Assembly (NCBI GenBank): GCA_016763495.1
Contig: JAESTR010000036.1
Location: forward strand, 1-15,549
Origin: Kordiimonadaceae bacterium
GTDB lineage: Bacteria > Pseudomonadota > Alphaproteobacteria > Sphingomonadales > Kordiimonadaceae
Direction of reading: 5' to 3'
Length of the DNA: 15,549 nucleotides
Positions 6,577-14,388 of the stretch are shown in pieces. The position numbers were made by a program, and so were the translations under genes. Under the pieces are notes generated by a model that saw only the letters and a list, made by a program, of their open reading frames with translations, did not search any database and was not told where the DNA came from. The stretch's first letter is position 1. Each line of letters begins with the position of its first letter.

Positions 6577-8323
6577 TTTTCGGACCTATAGCTAGTTTTA
6601 TTTAACGCAGCGAGCCAATTGTCCACGCATTCCGAGAATTGCTCCGGCTTGAGCCAAACTTCGAAGTCTCTTGCACAGAGGGGTTTGCTGAAATAATAGC
6701 CTTGTAATTCATCTTGAGGCAGCAAGGATAACGCGCTGATGTGTGCGAGCGTTTCCACACCTTCGGCCACTAATTGCAAGTCCAGTTCATGCGCTAGTAA
6801 AACAATGATACTGCATATTTTTTTATACTTTGGTGACGTGGGCGCCATTTGTACAAACGATTGGTCTACTTTTATTTTGGTTATAGGCAAGTTGGTTATG
6901 CGGCTTAGCGAAGAATAGCCAATACCAAAATCGTCGATCACCCACTTGCAGCCAATGTTTGCCAATTTGGTCATGCGGTCACTGATATGTTCTAAATGCT
7001 CCATCAACATTGTTTCAGTGATTTCAAGCTCAATTAGCTTGGGATCAATATTATACTTTTCCAGGGTTTCAATGAGATGGGGCACAAAGGTACTTGATTG
7101 TAGCTGAATAGGTGAAATATTGATGGCAATTGGCACTAGGGCCAAGTTTTTCTGCTTCCACTTGCTCATTTTTTTGCATGTTTCCTCAATGACCCATTGG
7201 CCAATTTCAAGGATACTTAAGGACCGTTCAGCCACTGGAATGAAAACGGCTGGTGACACTTGCTCATGGTCTTTCCAGTGCCATCTAAGCAGGGCTTCTG
7301 CACCGCTTAAAATGAGCTTCTCAGAATTTACCTTTGGCTGAAAGAATAATTCCAGCTCGTTGTTCTTGACGGATTTATGCAGCGCACTTTCCATGCTGGC
7401 TGATTGTTGCAAAGTTTCGCCCAGTCGTTGATCAAAATAGACAACCGTGTTTTTACCTTTATGTTTTGCCCGGTATAGAGCGCCATCGGCTGCCCGGAAA
7501 AGCTCTGCGCTGTCGCGTTTTTTCTCTGATGGTGCGAGCATGGCAACACCCAGACTGCCTTTTCCGTGAAAAGTTTCCTGACCAAAATCAATCGGCTTCT
7601 CAAATACCGCCAACAGCTTGTTTGTCAGTATCTGAATATCGGTTTCGCGCTTGTAACCGTTAATAATGACACCAAATTCGTCACCACCTAGCCGGGCGAC
7701 AACATCGGTTTGCCGGACTTGTTGTACTAAGCGGTTAGACAGCTCTTTTAGTAAAGTGTCCCCCGCAGCGTGGCCGTATGTGTCGTTGATGAATTTGAAA
7801 TCATCAAGGTCAATGATTACTAGGGCCAGAAATGTACCGGAGCGCGCCGTTGTTTGCACTGCAAGGTCAAGGGACTGGTCAAATTTGATGCGGTTTGCGA
7901 GGCCAGTGAGGCCGTCTGAAAAAGCGAATTTAGCCAGCCGTTGTTCGTGCTCTTTGTGAGCGAGGCCATAACGTACAGACCGCTTAAGCAGGGATGGTGT
8001 TAAGTCTCCTTTGACGATATAGTCTGATGCGCCGCTATCTGCTGCTTCGTCATCCAGTGTGTCATCATCTTGCCCAGTCAACAGGATTAAGGGCACAGCT
8101 AAATCATGCGGCGACATGCGACGGATGATATCAATGCCGGTTTTTATACCTAAGTACTGGTCTATAAGGCAGATATCGCATTCTTCTAATTTGGTAGTGA
8201 TTTCTTTTACATCAGGTTCAGAGATCCATGTGAAATCATGTTTTCATGGGGGAAAGCTCTTTTGAAACATCGTTTCACTGTCAGGAAATCGACTTCATCA
8301 TCGTCGATTATCAATACTCGCAT
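6573..8323 (-). CDS. Response regulator with GGDEF and EAL domains (cyclic-di-GMP synthesis/hydrolysis), frameshifted in the receiver domain
   Basis: Restored length is 583 residues: receiver domain 1-120, GGDEF about 130-300, EAL about 320-575. The receiver has the acidic pocket IDDD (7-9), phospho-acceptor D55 in CLIDQYLG, T83 and K105. The cyclase motif GGDEF is intact at 213-217 with an inhibitory RQTD site at 204-207. The phosphodiesterase motifs are also intact: EAL at 343-345, ELEITE, DDFGIGYSS from 464, KVDQSF and VAEGVET, so both activities are possible. One base is missing in an A4 run (8241-8244): residues 1-27 read from the ATG at 8321-8323 in one frame and the rest in another. 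The uninterrupted frame from ATG 8117 codes 514 residues with half a receiver. No cognate kinase lies in the window. The lesion is either a real mutation or a homopolymer sequencing error. Confidence 0.85.
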
Positions 8324-8387
8324 ACAAAGTCTCTCAGCTATTATGTTGGGAAACGCTGTTTTGAGCGCTTTTTTACACTTTTTAGAC

Positions 8388-8409
8388 TAACGGAAAAACA
8401 TTAACGGAA
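8388..8409. repeat. Direct repeat TAACGGAA x2
   Basis: TAACGGAA occurs at 8388-8395 and 8402-8409 with a 14-base period, 65-86 bases upstream of the cyclic-di-GMP gene start. Tandem half-sites like this can be activator-binding sites, but eight bases may also recur by chance. Confidence 0.3.
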
Positions 8410-8505
8410 CCTATATCTAAGCGCATAGCGGTTAGCTCAGGCTAAATGGCGGAGATGAGGGCTAGGGAGGGTTTAGGCTTGATGTGGCGTAAAATTACCA
8501 AAGTC

Positions 8506-8521
8506 TGTAATGTTTATTACA
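8506..8521. promoter_or_regulatory. Inverted repeat upstream of the serine hydrolase, possible operator
   Basis: TGTAAT (8506-8511) and ATTACA (8516-8521) form a perfect 6-bp dyad around GTTT. The size and symmetry fit an operator for a TetR- or MarR-type dimer, about 150 bases before the start codon. No such regulator gene is adjacent. Confidence 0.35.
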
Positions 8522-8667
8522 TATCGGTATAACAAACAGTTGTAGATACACGGGAAATTAAAAGCTGATGCCGTTGCGAGCCAATTGGGCGAAGTTGATT
8601 TATTTCGATTGGAAAACTGGCCCTACGAACCAAATATCAGCGTTTTGAAGCCAGGAGAAGTCATACC

Positions 8668-10185
8668 ATGAAATTGTTTCATCTATCTGTGGGCAGTTTG
8701 CTTTTTGCCGTAGTGTCGGTCTCAGGGCTGGCGTCAACTACTCGTCTTGTGGCCGCCGATGTCGGCCTGCCGGCTGACTTTGAAGCAAATGTGCTTCGGG
8801 ATATGGAAAAATGGCACGCACCTGGCATGGGGCTGACGATTGTTAAGGATGGTAAAACGCTCATCGCCAAGGGCTTTGGTGTTAAGTCGGTAAAAAGCAA
8901 AAAGCCAGTGTTGCCCAATACGGTTTTCCAAGCGGGTTCAACTAGCAAAGCATTTGCATCCATGGCTTTGGCTATGCTCGCAGACGACGGCAAACTTAAC
9001 TGGACAGATACCGTTAAAAAGCACCTGCCTGAGCTAAAAATTAAAGACAAATATGTTGAAGAAAACCTAACCATTGAAGATGCCTTAACCCACCGCAGTG
9101 GTGTTTCCGGCATTAGCAACTTGAATATGTTCATGGCAAGAGATCTGCCAGATGCTGTGGCGTTGCTTGCTGACACAGAGCAAACTGCAGGCTTTCGCAC
9201 AGAATGGGCCTATAATAACACGACCTTTGGCCTGTCTGGGCTGATTGTCGCGCGTATCAGTGGCATGCCGTACCATGAGTTCGTGAAGAAACGCATTCTT
9301 GAGCCGCTAGGCATGCATGACACGCTGATGTTAGATGCTGAAGTGAAAGCCCGCGATAACAGGGCAGAAGCGCATCAGTATTTTGAAGGCACTCAGTATG
9401 AAATACCTTATCCTTATATCGAGTATTCTCAATCCGCAGGCATGATGAACTCTACCCCGCAAGATATGGAAAAATGGCTGAAGTTCTTGCTGGCTGGCGG
9501 AAAGTGGCAAGGCAAGCAACTGGTGTCTGAAAAGAACCTCAAAGCCATGTTTGAGCCAAGAATTTTCCTTTCTGCCGCAAACTCCTATCCGGCGACGAGG
9601 GCTTTTGAACATAACTTCCAAGGATATGGCCTTGCATGGTTCCGCAACAGCTTTCGAGGGCACGACGTAGTGATGCACACAGGCAGCATCCACGGCATGA
9701 CAGCCATAGCTGGCTTGATCCCAAGTGAGGGCATCGGCGTTTATATTTTCATTAACAGTGATCATATCGAATACCGCCATGCACTTATGTATGAAGTGTT
9801 TGACCTGCTTTTGGGCAACGGTGACATGGGTATCGAAGAGGCAGTGCACGCTGTTTATAATCCCCCAGTGAATGCTGATGCTACTACCGTTACTGAAGAG
9901 GGTAAGACCGTTGCGGCCGTTGATGCAAAAAGCATTGAAGGCACTTATAGTCTTGAAGGCACTTTGCCTATCGCTATAAGCGCAAATTCTGTTGGTTGGA
10001 CAGTAGTGTATGGTAATGACGAACAGCAGCTTACCTACACACCTGAAGATGGTTACCGTGCACGCGCTACGAACTTGCCCTATACAGAGCCGGGCAGCGC
10101 CATCAATTTTTTGGTTGATGACAATAACAAAGTCACAGGCCTGCAATTTGGTCCGCTGAAGTTTGTGAAGGCACACGGAAAATAA
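8668..10185 (+). CDS. Secreted serine hydrolase of the class C beta-lactamase / penicillin-binding family
   Basis: This is a 505-residue exported hydrolase of the beta-lactamase-related (AmpC/DD-peptidase/EstB-like) superfamily. Residues 1 to about 30 form a signal peptide (cleavage probably near LVAA). The catalytic pattern is present: S91-x-x-K94 in GSTSKAF, Y182-x-N184 in AYNNTTFGL, and H337-T-G in VMHTGS as the KTG-box equivalent. A further beta-rich domain at about 405-505, starting at SIEGTYSLEG, resembles the C-terminal accessory domain (DUF3471-like) common in this group. Such proteins hydrolyse peptides, esters or D-amino acid bonds. The sequence does not fix the substrate, and true beta-lactam resistance is not implied. 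AGGAG lies 10 bases before the ATG. A strong terminator follows, so it appears to be transcribed alone. Confidence 0.9.
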   Translation: MKLFHLSVGSLLFAVVSVSGLASTTRLVAADVGLPADFEANVLRDMEKWHAPGMGLTIVKDGKTLIAKGFGVKSVKSKKPVLPNTVFQAGSTSKAFASMALAMLADDGKLNWTDTVKKHLPELKIKDKYVEENLTIEDALTHRSGVSGISNLNMFMARDLPDAVALLADTEQTAGFRTEWAYNNTTFGLSGLIVARISGMPYHEFVKKRILEPLGMHDTLMLDAEVKARDNRAEAHQYFEGTQYEIPYPYIEYSQSAGMMNSTPQDMEKWLKFLLAGGKWQGKQLVSEKNLKAMFEPRIFLSAANSYPATRAFEHNFQGYGLAWFRNSFRGHDVVMHTGSIHGMTAIAGLIPSEGIGVYIFINSDHIEYRHALMYEVFDLLLGNGDMGIEEAVHAVYNPPVNADATTVTEEGKTVAAVDAKSIEGTYSLEGTLPIAISANSVGWTVVYGNDEQQLTYTPEDGYRARATNLPYTEPGSAINFLVDDNNKVTGLQFGPLKFVKAHGK

Positions 10186-10241
10186 GCAAAATTTCATCCA
10201 GTTTGAGACAGCTTTGACCATTTCATTGTGAGGCTGACTAT

Positions 10242-10282
10242 AGGCTCCAACTTCAATGTGCTGAGGTTGGAGCCTTCTTTTT
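10242..10282 (+). terminator. Rho-independent terminator between convergent genes
   Basis: A 14-bp stem (10242-10255 with 10262-10275, one T-G wobble) and a 6-base loop are followed by TCTTTTT. It lies 56 bases past the serine hydrolase stop and just before the convergent membrane-protein stop. Confidence 0.9.
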
Positions 10283-10296
10283 GGAGAGAGCTAAGT

Positions 10297-10887
10297 TTAT
10301 CCTGCGGCCTCGTTGGCTTCCAATAACCCATTGATCGTTGCTTCAAGTTCTTTGGGTGCGTCAGCGACTAAACTTATATGATCGATTTGAATGCGGTTAT
10401 GGAAGACGCAGTCGGGCTTTATAGACAGTGTCACATTGGGTTCGGCAAGGATTGCGTTGATCATATGGTTTTTTGGATGGGGGCGTGAAACATCAACCGC
10501 GCCTGCTTTCACGCTCAATATTTGATCAGGTGACAAAGTATATTTTCTAAAAAGCCCCCAGCGGAGTTTAACGGAATTATGCTCGATGATAATGGGGTTA
10601 TCACGCCATGAAACCAGAAGGCCAAAAATCATCAAAAGGGTCGCTAAACTTAGTGCATCTGCTATTTGTACGGCTTGAGGGGCTAATTTAAGGAATAGAA
10701 TGTGAGCAGCGCCCATTTCCATCAGGGCAGCTATAACCATTGCCTTCATAAGAGTTTTGTCTTGATTGTCACTGTAATATGAAAAAACCTGTAGATCAGC
10801 GGCATATTTGGTAGGCTTTCTCCAAATGAGGAGGCCGAGAAAGACAAGATAAAATTGAGTGAAAATTGAATGCAGGAATGACCGCAT
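10297..10887 (-). CDS. Hypothetical membrane protein with three helices and a PH-like C-terminal domain
   Basis: I do not recognise a named family. The ATG at 10887 (196 residues) is preferred over an upstream TTG at 10983, because AAGGGA lies 7 bases before it and the product then opens directly with a membrane segment. Three hydrophobic helices are visible: about residues 3-22 (LHSIFTQFYLVFLGLLIW), about 46-70 and about 76-96 (ALSLATLLMIFGLLVSW). The remainder, from NPIIIEHNSVKLRWG, is a soluble beta-rich part ending in an amphipathic helix (PKELEATINGLLEANEAAG). That layout resembles membrane proteins with bacterial PH-like domains. A 6-codon ORF with a perfect ribosome-binding site precedes it by about 100 bases. 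The partner serine hydrolase is convergent, so no functional link is implied. Confidence 0.7.
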   Translation of the reverse strand: MRSFLHSIFTQFYLVFLGLLIWRKPTKYAADLQVFSYYSDNQDKTLMKAMVIAALMEMGAAHILFLKLAPQAVQIADALSLATLLMIFGLLVSWRDNPIIIEHNSVKLRWGLFRKYTLSPDQILSVKAGAVDVSRPHPKNHMINAILAEPNVTLSIKPDCVFHNRIQIDHISLVADAPKELEATINGLLEANEAAG

Positions 10888-10985
10888 AGCTGTGTCCCTT
10901 AGTTGGGGTGAGCGTGATATTCTATCGGATTTCCCCTTCATATGGTGGCTACATCGGCGAATGCAAGACGATAAATGCCGCAATT

Positions 10986-11006
10986 CTAGAACGCAAGGAC
11001 ACGCAC
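10986..11006 (-). CDS. Six-codon ORF with perfect Shine-Dalgarno, possible leader peptide
   Basis: On the minus strand, AGGAGG (11014-11019) is followed after 7 bases by GTG CGT GTC CTT GCG TTC TAG, reading MRVLAF. The ribosome-binding site lies within and next to a small dyad: TTTCAC and GTGAAA, six-base arms, 9-base gap, 11009-11029. The membrane-protein ATG is 98 bases downstream. This could be a regulatory leader, or the remnant of a start now cut off by mutation. Whether it is translated is unknown. Confidence 0.3.
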   Translation of the reverse strand: MRVLAF

Positions 11007-11032
11007 TGTTTCACCTCCTTTTTGTGAAAAGG

Positions 11033-11067
11033 CCAGTGACCCTAAATCTCGATATATGGGTCACTGG
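11033..11067 (-). terminator. Perfect 10-bp inverted repeat after alc, probable terminator
   Basis: CCAGTGACCC (11033-11042) pairs perfectly with GGGTCACTGG (11058-11067) around 15 bases. Read on the minus strand it lies about 60 bases past the allantoicase stop and is followed by CCTTTTC, a short U-tract. It would close the gntR-puuE-uraD-alc operon. A large operator for the downstream membrane-protein gene is the alternative reading. Confidence 0.55.
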
Positions 11068-11127
11068 GCAGCGTTAGAATGAACCCTCTAGCGAACATCT
11101 TGGATCGTAAATCGTGAGCATTTCTTA

Positions 11128-12114
11128 TTACGCAGGCTTGCCAAATAAGCGCAGTCGGCTGATACCGCCATCTGGGTAGATGTTGATGCGCACATGGCTG
11201 ATGGGGCCAAGGTTGGCAACCTCTGTATTAAATTCGTGCTCAGCGTCTGCGGTTAGGGACTGCTTTGGCAGCAAGTCATACCAGAACTGGCTTTGTACGG
11301 GCAGGCTGTCATCTGTGCCGCCATCTACTAAGGCCGCTTGCAGTGAAATGCCGCTGGGGAAATTGCCTTTGAAATAGGCTGTGTCCACCATGATGCTGGA
11401 GATTTCTCCAGGGCAACCAAGCGCTACGATGGCCCAGTCATTGCCCGGTTCGCGGCGGCGGCGTGTTTCCCAGCCGTCACCCATATTAATGCCTTTGCCG
11501 GGTGCCATGATGTTGGAGAGAACACCAAAATGCTCGTTGTTCGCCACGATGCCGCGTCCGCCGTTTTCAAGCGCCAGCAAATCAATGGTTTGGCTTTTGT
11601 CTGCGGCATCCCAATCCCTGTATACTGTGCCGTAAACCCGCAGCCGGGCAACGCCGCCATCAGGGAATATATTCAAGCGAATATGGGTGATGGGGCTGCC
11701 GCTATCAGCTTCGATCAGGCAGTGGGTGTCGCCTTCAAGGTTTGTTGCCGCAACTAGCTCGCGCCAGTCTGTGTCTGTGCCGGGCACAGCGTCGCTGCTT
11801 GTGCACACGTCAATGGACGCCGCAGGCGGGAAGTTGCCGGTGAAATGGCTGGTATCAATATCAAAGCCCTTGATAACGCCCGGCTGACCAAGTTGGATGA
11901 TACAGTGGTCATAGCCAGTGCCACGTTTGCGGCGGCTTTCCCAACCGTCCATCCATTTGCCGTTGTCATCATATTTTCCGTCAATAAAAACCGGTTCCGC
12001 TGGGTCAATAAGTCGTGCTTTATCAGCAAAAAAATCGTCTGTTGAAAATGTCACAATTGCGCCAAGACGCGGTGTAGCTAAGTTAACAAGGCGGGTAAAA
12101 TCGGTGTTGGTCAT
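11128..12114 (-). CDS. alc: Allantoicase (allantoate amidinohydrolase)
   Basis: This enzyme hydrolyses allantoate to ureidoglycolate and urea, late in purine breakdown. The 328-residue protein is the usual length and shows the internal duplication of the family. Repeat 1 has [13 protein letters not shown] at 52-64 and [10 protein letters not shown] at 87-96. Repeat 2 has [17 protein letters not shown] at 211-227 and [10 protein letters not shown] at 244-253. Each repeat ends in a matching NI(F/Y)PDGG...RLR stretch (149-159 and 311-322). It starts 27 bases after the stop of uraD on the same strand and is the last gene of the operon. Because this route releases urea, a urease or ureidoglycolate-processing enzyme would be expected elsewhere. 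Confidence 0.96.
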   Translation of the reverse strand: MTNTDFTRLVNLATPRLGAIVTFSTDDFFADKARLIDPAEPVFIDGKYDDNGKWMDGWESRRKRGTGYDHCIIQLGQPGVIKGFDIDTSHFTGNFPPAASIDVCTSSDAVPGTDTDWRELVAATNLEGDTHCLIEADSGSPITHIRLNIFPDGGVARLRVYGTVYRDWDAADKSQTIDLLALENGGRGIVANNEHFGVLSNIMAPGKGINMGDGWETRRRREPGNDWAIVALGCPGEISSIMVDTAYFKGNFPSGISLQAALVDGGTDDSLPVQSQFWYDLLPKQSLTADAEHEFNTEVANLGPISHVRINIYPDGGISRLRLFGKPA

Positions 12115-12141
12115 AGTATCAATTCCTGAAAATTGGGCTGG

Positions 12142-12666
12142 CTATTCTGCCAGTTCGGCCAGCCGAAAAAAGGCGATGCGGTTAATCTGGGTAAGGGCCA
12201 TATTAAATTCGGTCTCGCGGTCATTATTAATGCGCGCCCGGAACGCTGCGAGAATGCGCCGCCGCCCAATGCCTTTCACCGCGATGATGAAGGGGAAGCC
12301 AAATTTGGCTTTATAAGCTGTGTTGAGCGTTTGAAACTCTTCAAATTCGTCAGGTGTGCACCGGTCAAGTCCCGCGCCTTTTTGCTCGGCAGTTGATTCA
12401 GTTGTTAGAGCTTCACCAATAGCCAGTTTGCCCGCTAAATCTGGGTGCGCACATATAAGCGTCATTTTCGCTGCTTCTTTCGCAGCATCAAGCACTATCA
12501 TCATGGCCTGATGGAGGCTGTTCACAGTAACAAGGTTGCCTCCTTTGCGGGTTTCAAATGCGCCATCAGCAATCCACTGCGAGTGTTCATAAATACCGCC
12601 GTATGTTTCGATGAAAACATCGCTTGTTAGCGTGCCGGGGCGGATGCTTAAAAATGCATCGCTCAT
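12142..12666 (-). CDS. uraD: OHCU decarboxylase (2-oxo-4-hydroxy-4-carboxy-5-ureidoimidazoline decarboxylase)
   Basis: This enzyme decarboxylates OHCU, the product of UraH, to S-allantoin. The 174-residue size matches the single-domain bacterial enzyme. Family motifs are clear: AHPDLAG at 73-79 with probable catalytic His74, ESTAEQ at 90-95, and the FGFPFI segment at 122-127 followed by KGIGRRRIL. The C-terminal RINNDRETEF helix ends at R150-E151. Its ATG overlaps the puuE stop by four bases (ATGA, 12663-12666), indicating translational coupling, and alc follows closely. It acts just after UraH, whose gene is divergent across the regulator. Confidence 0.95.
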   Translation of the reverse strand: MSDAFLSIRPGTLTSDVFIETYGGIYEHSQWIADGAFETRKGGNLVTVNSLHQAMMIVLDAAKEAAKMTLICAHPDLAGKLAIGEALTTESTAEQKGAGLDRCTPDEFEEFQTLNTAYKAKFGFPFIIAVKGIGRRRILAAFRARINNDRETEFNMALTQINRIAFFRLAELAE

Positions 12667-13580
12667 GATGCTGTCCCTTCATATGGGTGCTCTTTGTGCC
12701 AGTGTTTGGCAATATCGATACGACGTGCGAACCACACATGCTTATGTGATTTTGCATATTCAAAAAACCGTGCCAGCGCTTTGATGCGTGCAGGTCTACC
12801 AACTATGCGGCAATGCAAACCAATCGATAACATTTTGGGCGCAGTTTCACCTTCTTCGTAGAGCGTATCAAATGCATCTTTCAAATAGGTAAAATATTGC
12901 TCACCGCTGTTAAAACCTTGCGGCGCAGCAAAGCGCATATCATTGGTGTCTAAAGTATAGGGCACAATCAGCTGGGGTTTGCCGTCAACGTCGCGCCAAA
13001 ACGGCAAGTCATCACTATAGTCATCTGCGTCATACAAAAAGCCGCCGTCTTCTGCGACAAGTTTACCTGTGTTGGGGCTCGTGCGGCCTGTATACCAGCC
13101 TTGCGGCCTTTCGCCTGTGACTTCCGTAAGTATATTGATGCCTTCCGCCATATGGGCGCGCTCAGTTTCAATATCTACATCTTGGTAATTGATCCAGCGC
13201 AGGCCGTGGCTGCATATTTCGTGCCCGGCGTCCATGCAGGCTTTGGCGACATCAGGGTGGCGTTTTAGCGCCATGGCAACGGCAAAAACTGTAACCGGAA
13301 TGTCGTATTTTTTGAACAAACGCAGCAAGCGCCACACGCCTGCGCGGCTGCCATATTCATAGATAGATTCCATACTCATGTGGCGGCCTGCCACAGGGGC
13401 CGCGCCGATTATCTCAGATAGGAAAGTTTCAGCGCCTTCATCACCGTGCAAAACGCTGTTTTCGCCGCCTTCTTCGTAATTCATCACAACTTGTATGGCG
13501 ATACGGGCTTTGTTTGGCCATTTAGGGTGCGGTGGTTCTGCGCCGTAGCCAACCATATCGCGGGGGTATGCAGTATCCAT
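12663..13580 (-). CDS. puuE: Allantoinase PuuE (polysaccharide deacetylase-type)
   Basis: This protein hydrolyses allantoin to allantoate, using the NodB/polysaccharide-deacetylase fold rather than the amidohydrolase fold of AllB-type allantoinases. At 305 residues it matches PuuE. Diagnostic stretches are YPRDMVGYGAEPPHPKWP at 5-22, VVMNYEEGGENS at 31-42, the SMESIYEYGSRAGVWRLL segment, and the HEICSHGLRWINYQ metal-site region. The wrong annotation polysaccharide deacetylase is a known trap, but the neighbouring uraD, alc and uraH settle the assignment. It starts 32 bases after the gntR stop and overlaps uraD by ATGA. The operon order regulator, allantoinase, OHCU decarboxylase, allantoicase covers three of the steps from OHCU to ureidoglycolate. 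Confidence 0.95.
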   Translation of the reverse strand: MDTAYPRDMVGYGAEPPHPKWPNKARIAIQVVMNYEEGGENSVLHGDEGAETFLSEIIGAAPVAGRHMSMESIYEYGSRAGVWRLLRLFKKYDIPVTVFAVAMALKRHPDVAKACMDAGHEICSHGLRWINYQDVDIETERAHMAEGINILTEVTGERPQGWYTGRTSPNTGKLVAEDGGFLYDADDYSDDLPFWRDVDGKPQLIVPYTLDTNDMRFAAPQGFNSGEQYFTYLKDAFDTLYEEGETAPKMLSIGLHCRIVGRPARIKALARFFEYAKSHKHVWFARRIDIAKHWHKEHPYEGTAS

Positions 13581-13612
13581 TATCGTATTCCTTGGCCGCA
13601 GGGGGCAGCTAG

Positions 13613-14305
13613 TTATGCTGCTGATCCGCCGCCTAATATGGTGTGTAAATCTTGGCCCGTGTCTTTTTCTTCAAAGGTCAAAAGCGTTTCAAGCGATGCC
13701 ATATGCTCGGCCATAATTTGGCGGGCTGTTGGCAGGTCTTTATTCTCTAATGCATCAACAAGGCGCTCATGCTCACCGCCTTTGCAGCTGGAGGGAGCGG
13801 CTTGGTTGCCGTAAAGCGCTAAAATAAGAGACGACCTGAAGACGAGCAGGTCTAAGAATTGGCTCATGGGGGCATTTTGCGCAACGCGGCCCAGTACAAT
13901 GTGAAACTCACCCGAAAGCCGTATCCACTTGGAAGCATCGCCGTCTGTTAAAGCTTGTTGCTCCCGGACAAGGTGGGCGCGCAATGTTTTAATGTCTGCA
14001 GCACTGGCTCGTTCCATCGCTTGTTTCAGCAGTGCGTTTTCCATGATGGTGCGGGCTTCAAAAATCTCGTGCGCTTCACTGGGAGTTGGGCTTGCAACTT
14101 CCGCACCTTTATTTTTCTCAAGTCTGATGATGTTATCTTTTGAAAGCAGTAAAAACGCGCGGCGGATAAGGTTGCGGCTCACGCCAAAAACATCACACAG
14201 CGATTCTTCAGTCAACTTGGTGCCGGGCGCTAAGCGCTGTTCCAGCACGCTGTCGCGGATGCGCGCGCAGATATCATCTTCTGTCAGTTTTACTTTTAAA
14301 CTCAT
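13613..14305 (-). CDS. GntR-family transcriptional regulator (FadR/FCD subfamily)
   Basis: This is the likely regulator of the purine operon. The 230-residue product has an N-terminal winged helix (about residues 8-70; the recognition region is FGVSRNLIRRAFLLL at 40-54) and an all-helical FCD effector domain (about 78-215). FCD metal-site positions are partly visible: GEFHIVLG with the Glu-Phe-His pattern, EHERLVDALE, and MAEHMASLE near the end. The usual Asp in D..FH is replaced by Glu in GEFH. It is the first gene of the minus-strand operon and divergent from uraH-xdhA, placing it where it can control both directions and itself. The effector is not identifiable from sequence; a purine catabolite such as allantoin or a ureide is a reasonable inference. 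Confidence 0.9.
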   Translation of the reverse strand: MSLKVKLTEDDICARIRDSVLEQRLAPGTKLTEESLCDVFGVSRNLIRRAFLLLSKDNIIRLEKNKGAEVASPTPSEAHEIFEARTIMENALLKQAMERASAADIKTLRAHLVREQQALTDGDASKWIRLSGEFHIVLGRVAQNAPMSQFLDLLVFRSSLILALYGNQAAPSSCKGGEHERLVDALENKDLPTARQIMAEHMASLETLLTFEEKDTGQDLHTILGGGSAA

Positions 14306-14338
14306 ATAGTCGCCCGCCCGCTGCCAAAGTGCCTGTAA

Positions 14339-14370
14339 CTACTGGCTAATCTACTGGTTATAGCCTGTAG
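14339..14370. promoter_or_regulatory. Repeated half-sites and imperfect palindrome, candidate GntR operator
   Basis: The 20-bp segment 14351-14370 is an imperfect palindrome matching its own reverse complement in 8 of 10 paired positions. Its left half, CTACTGGTTA, is repeated 12 bases upstream as CTACTGGCTA (14339-14348), and GCCTGTA occurs at 14331-14337 and 14363-14369. It lies 34-65 bases before the gntR start codon, a position suited to autorepression. Confidence 0.5.
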
Positions 14371-14388
14371 TCTGCGCCAAATTCATAT

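Larger units (their letters stand above)
8324..8667. other. 344-bp intergenic region between divergent cyclic-di-GMP and serine hydrolase genes
   Basis: No convincing gene is present. It holds the TAACGGAA direct repeat near the cyclic-di-GMP start, a TGTAAT/ATTACA dyad at 8506-8521, and the ribosome-binding site AGGAG (8653-8657) of the serine hydrolase. A frame open from 8546 ends in a TGA at 8669-8671, overlapping the serine hydrolase ATG by ATGA, but it has no good start codon. Confidence 0.6.

Noticed and set aside
8568..8648. Short ATG-initiated frame upstream of the serine hydrolase
   Set aside because: No ribosome-binding site and no protein-like pattern; the alternative frame ending in ATGA is slightly more interesting but also unproven.
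9331..10221. 296-codon open frame on the minus strand
   Set aside because: It lies antisense to the serine hydrolase, whose catalytic motifs and ribosome-binding site are clear; the antisense protein is Cys/His-rich with no recognisable domain.
12663..13580. Polysaccharide deacetylase for cell-wall or exopolysaccharide modification
   Set aside because: The fold is shared, but the PuuE-specific N-terminus and ATGA coupling to uraD point to allantoinase.
13929..14309. 126-codon plus-strand frame over the regulator
   Set aside because: Antisense to the GntR-type gene, Ser-rich, no ribosome-binding site.
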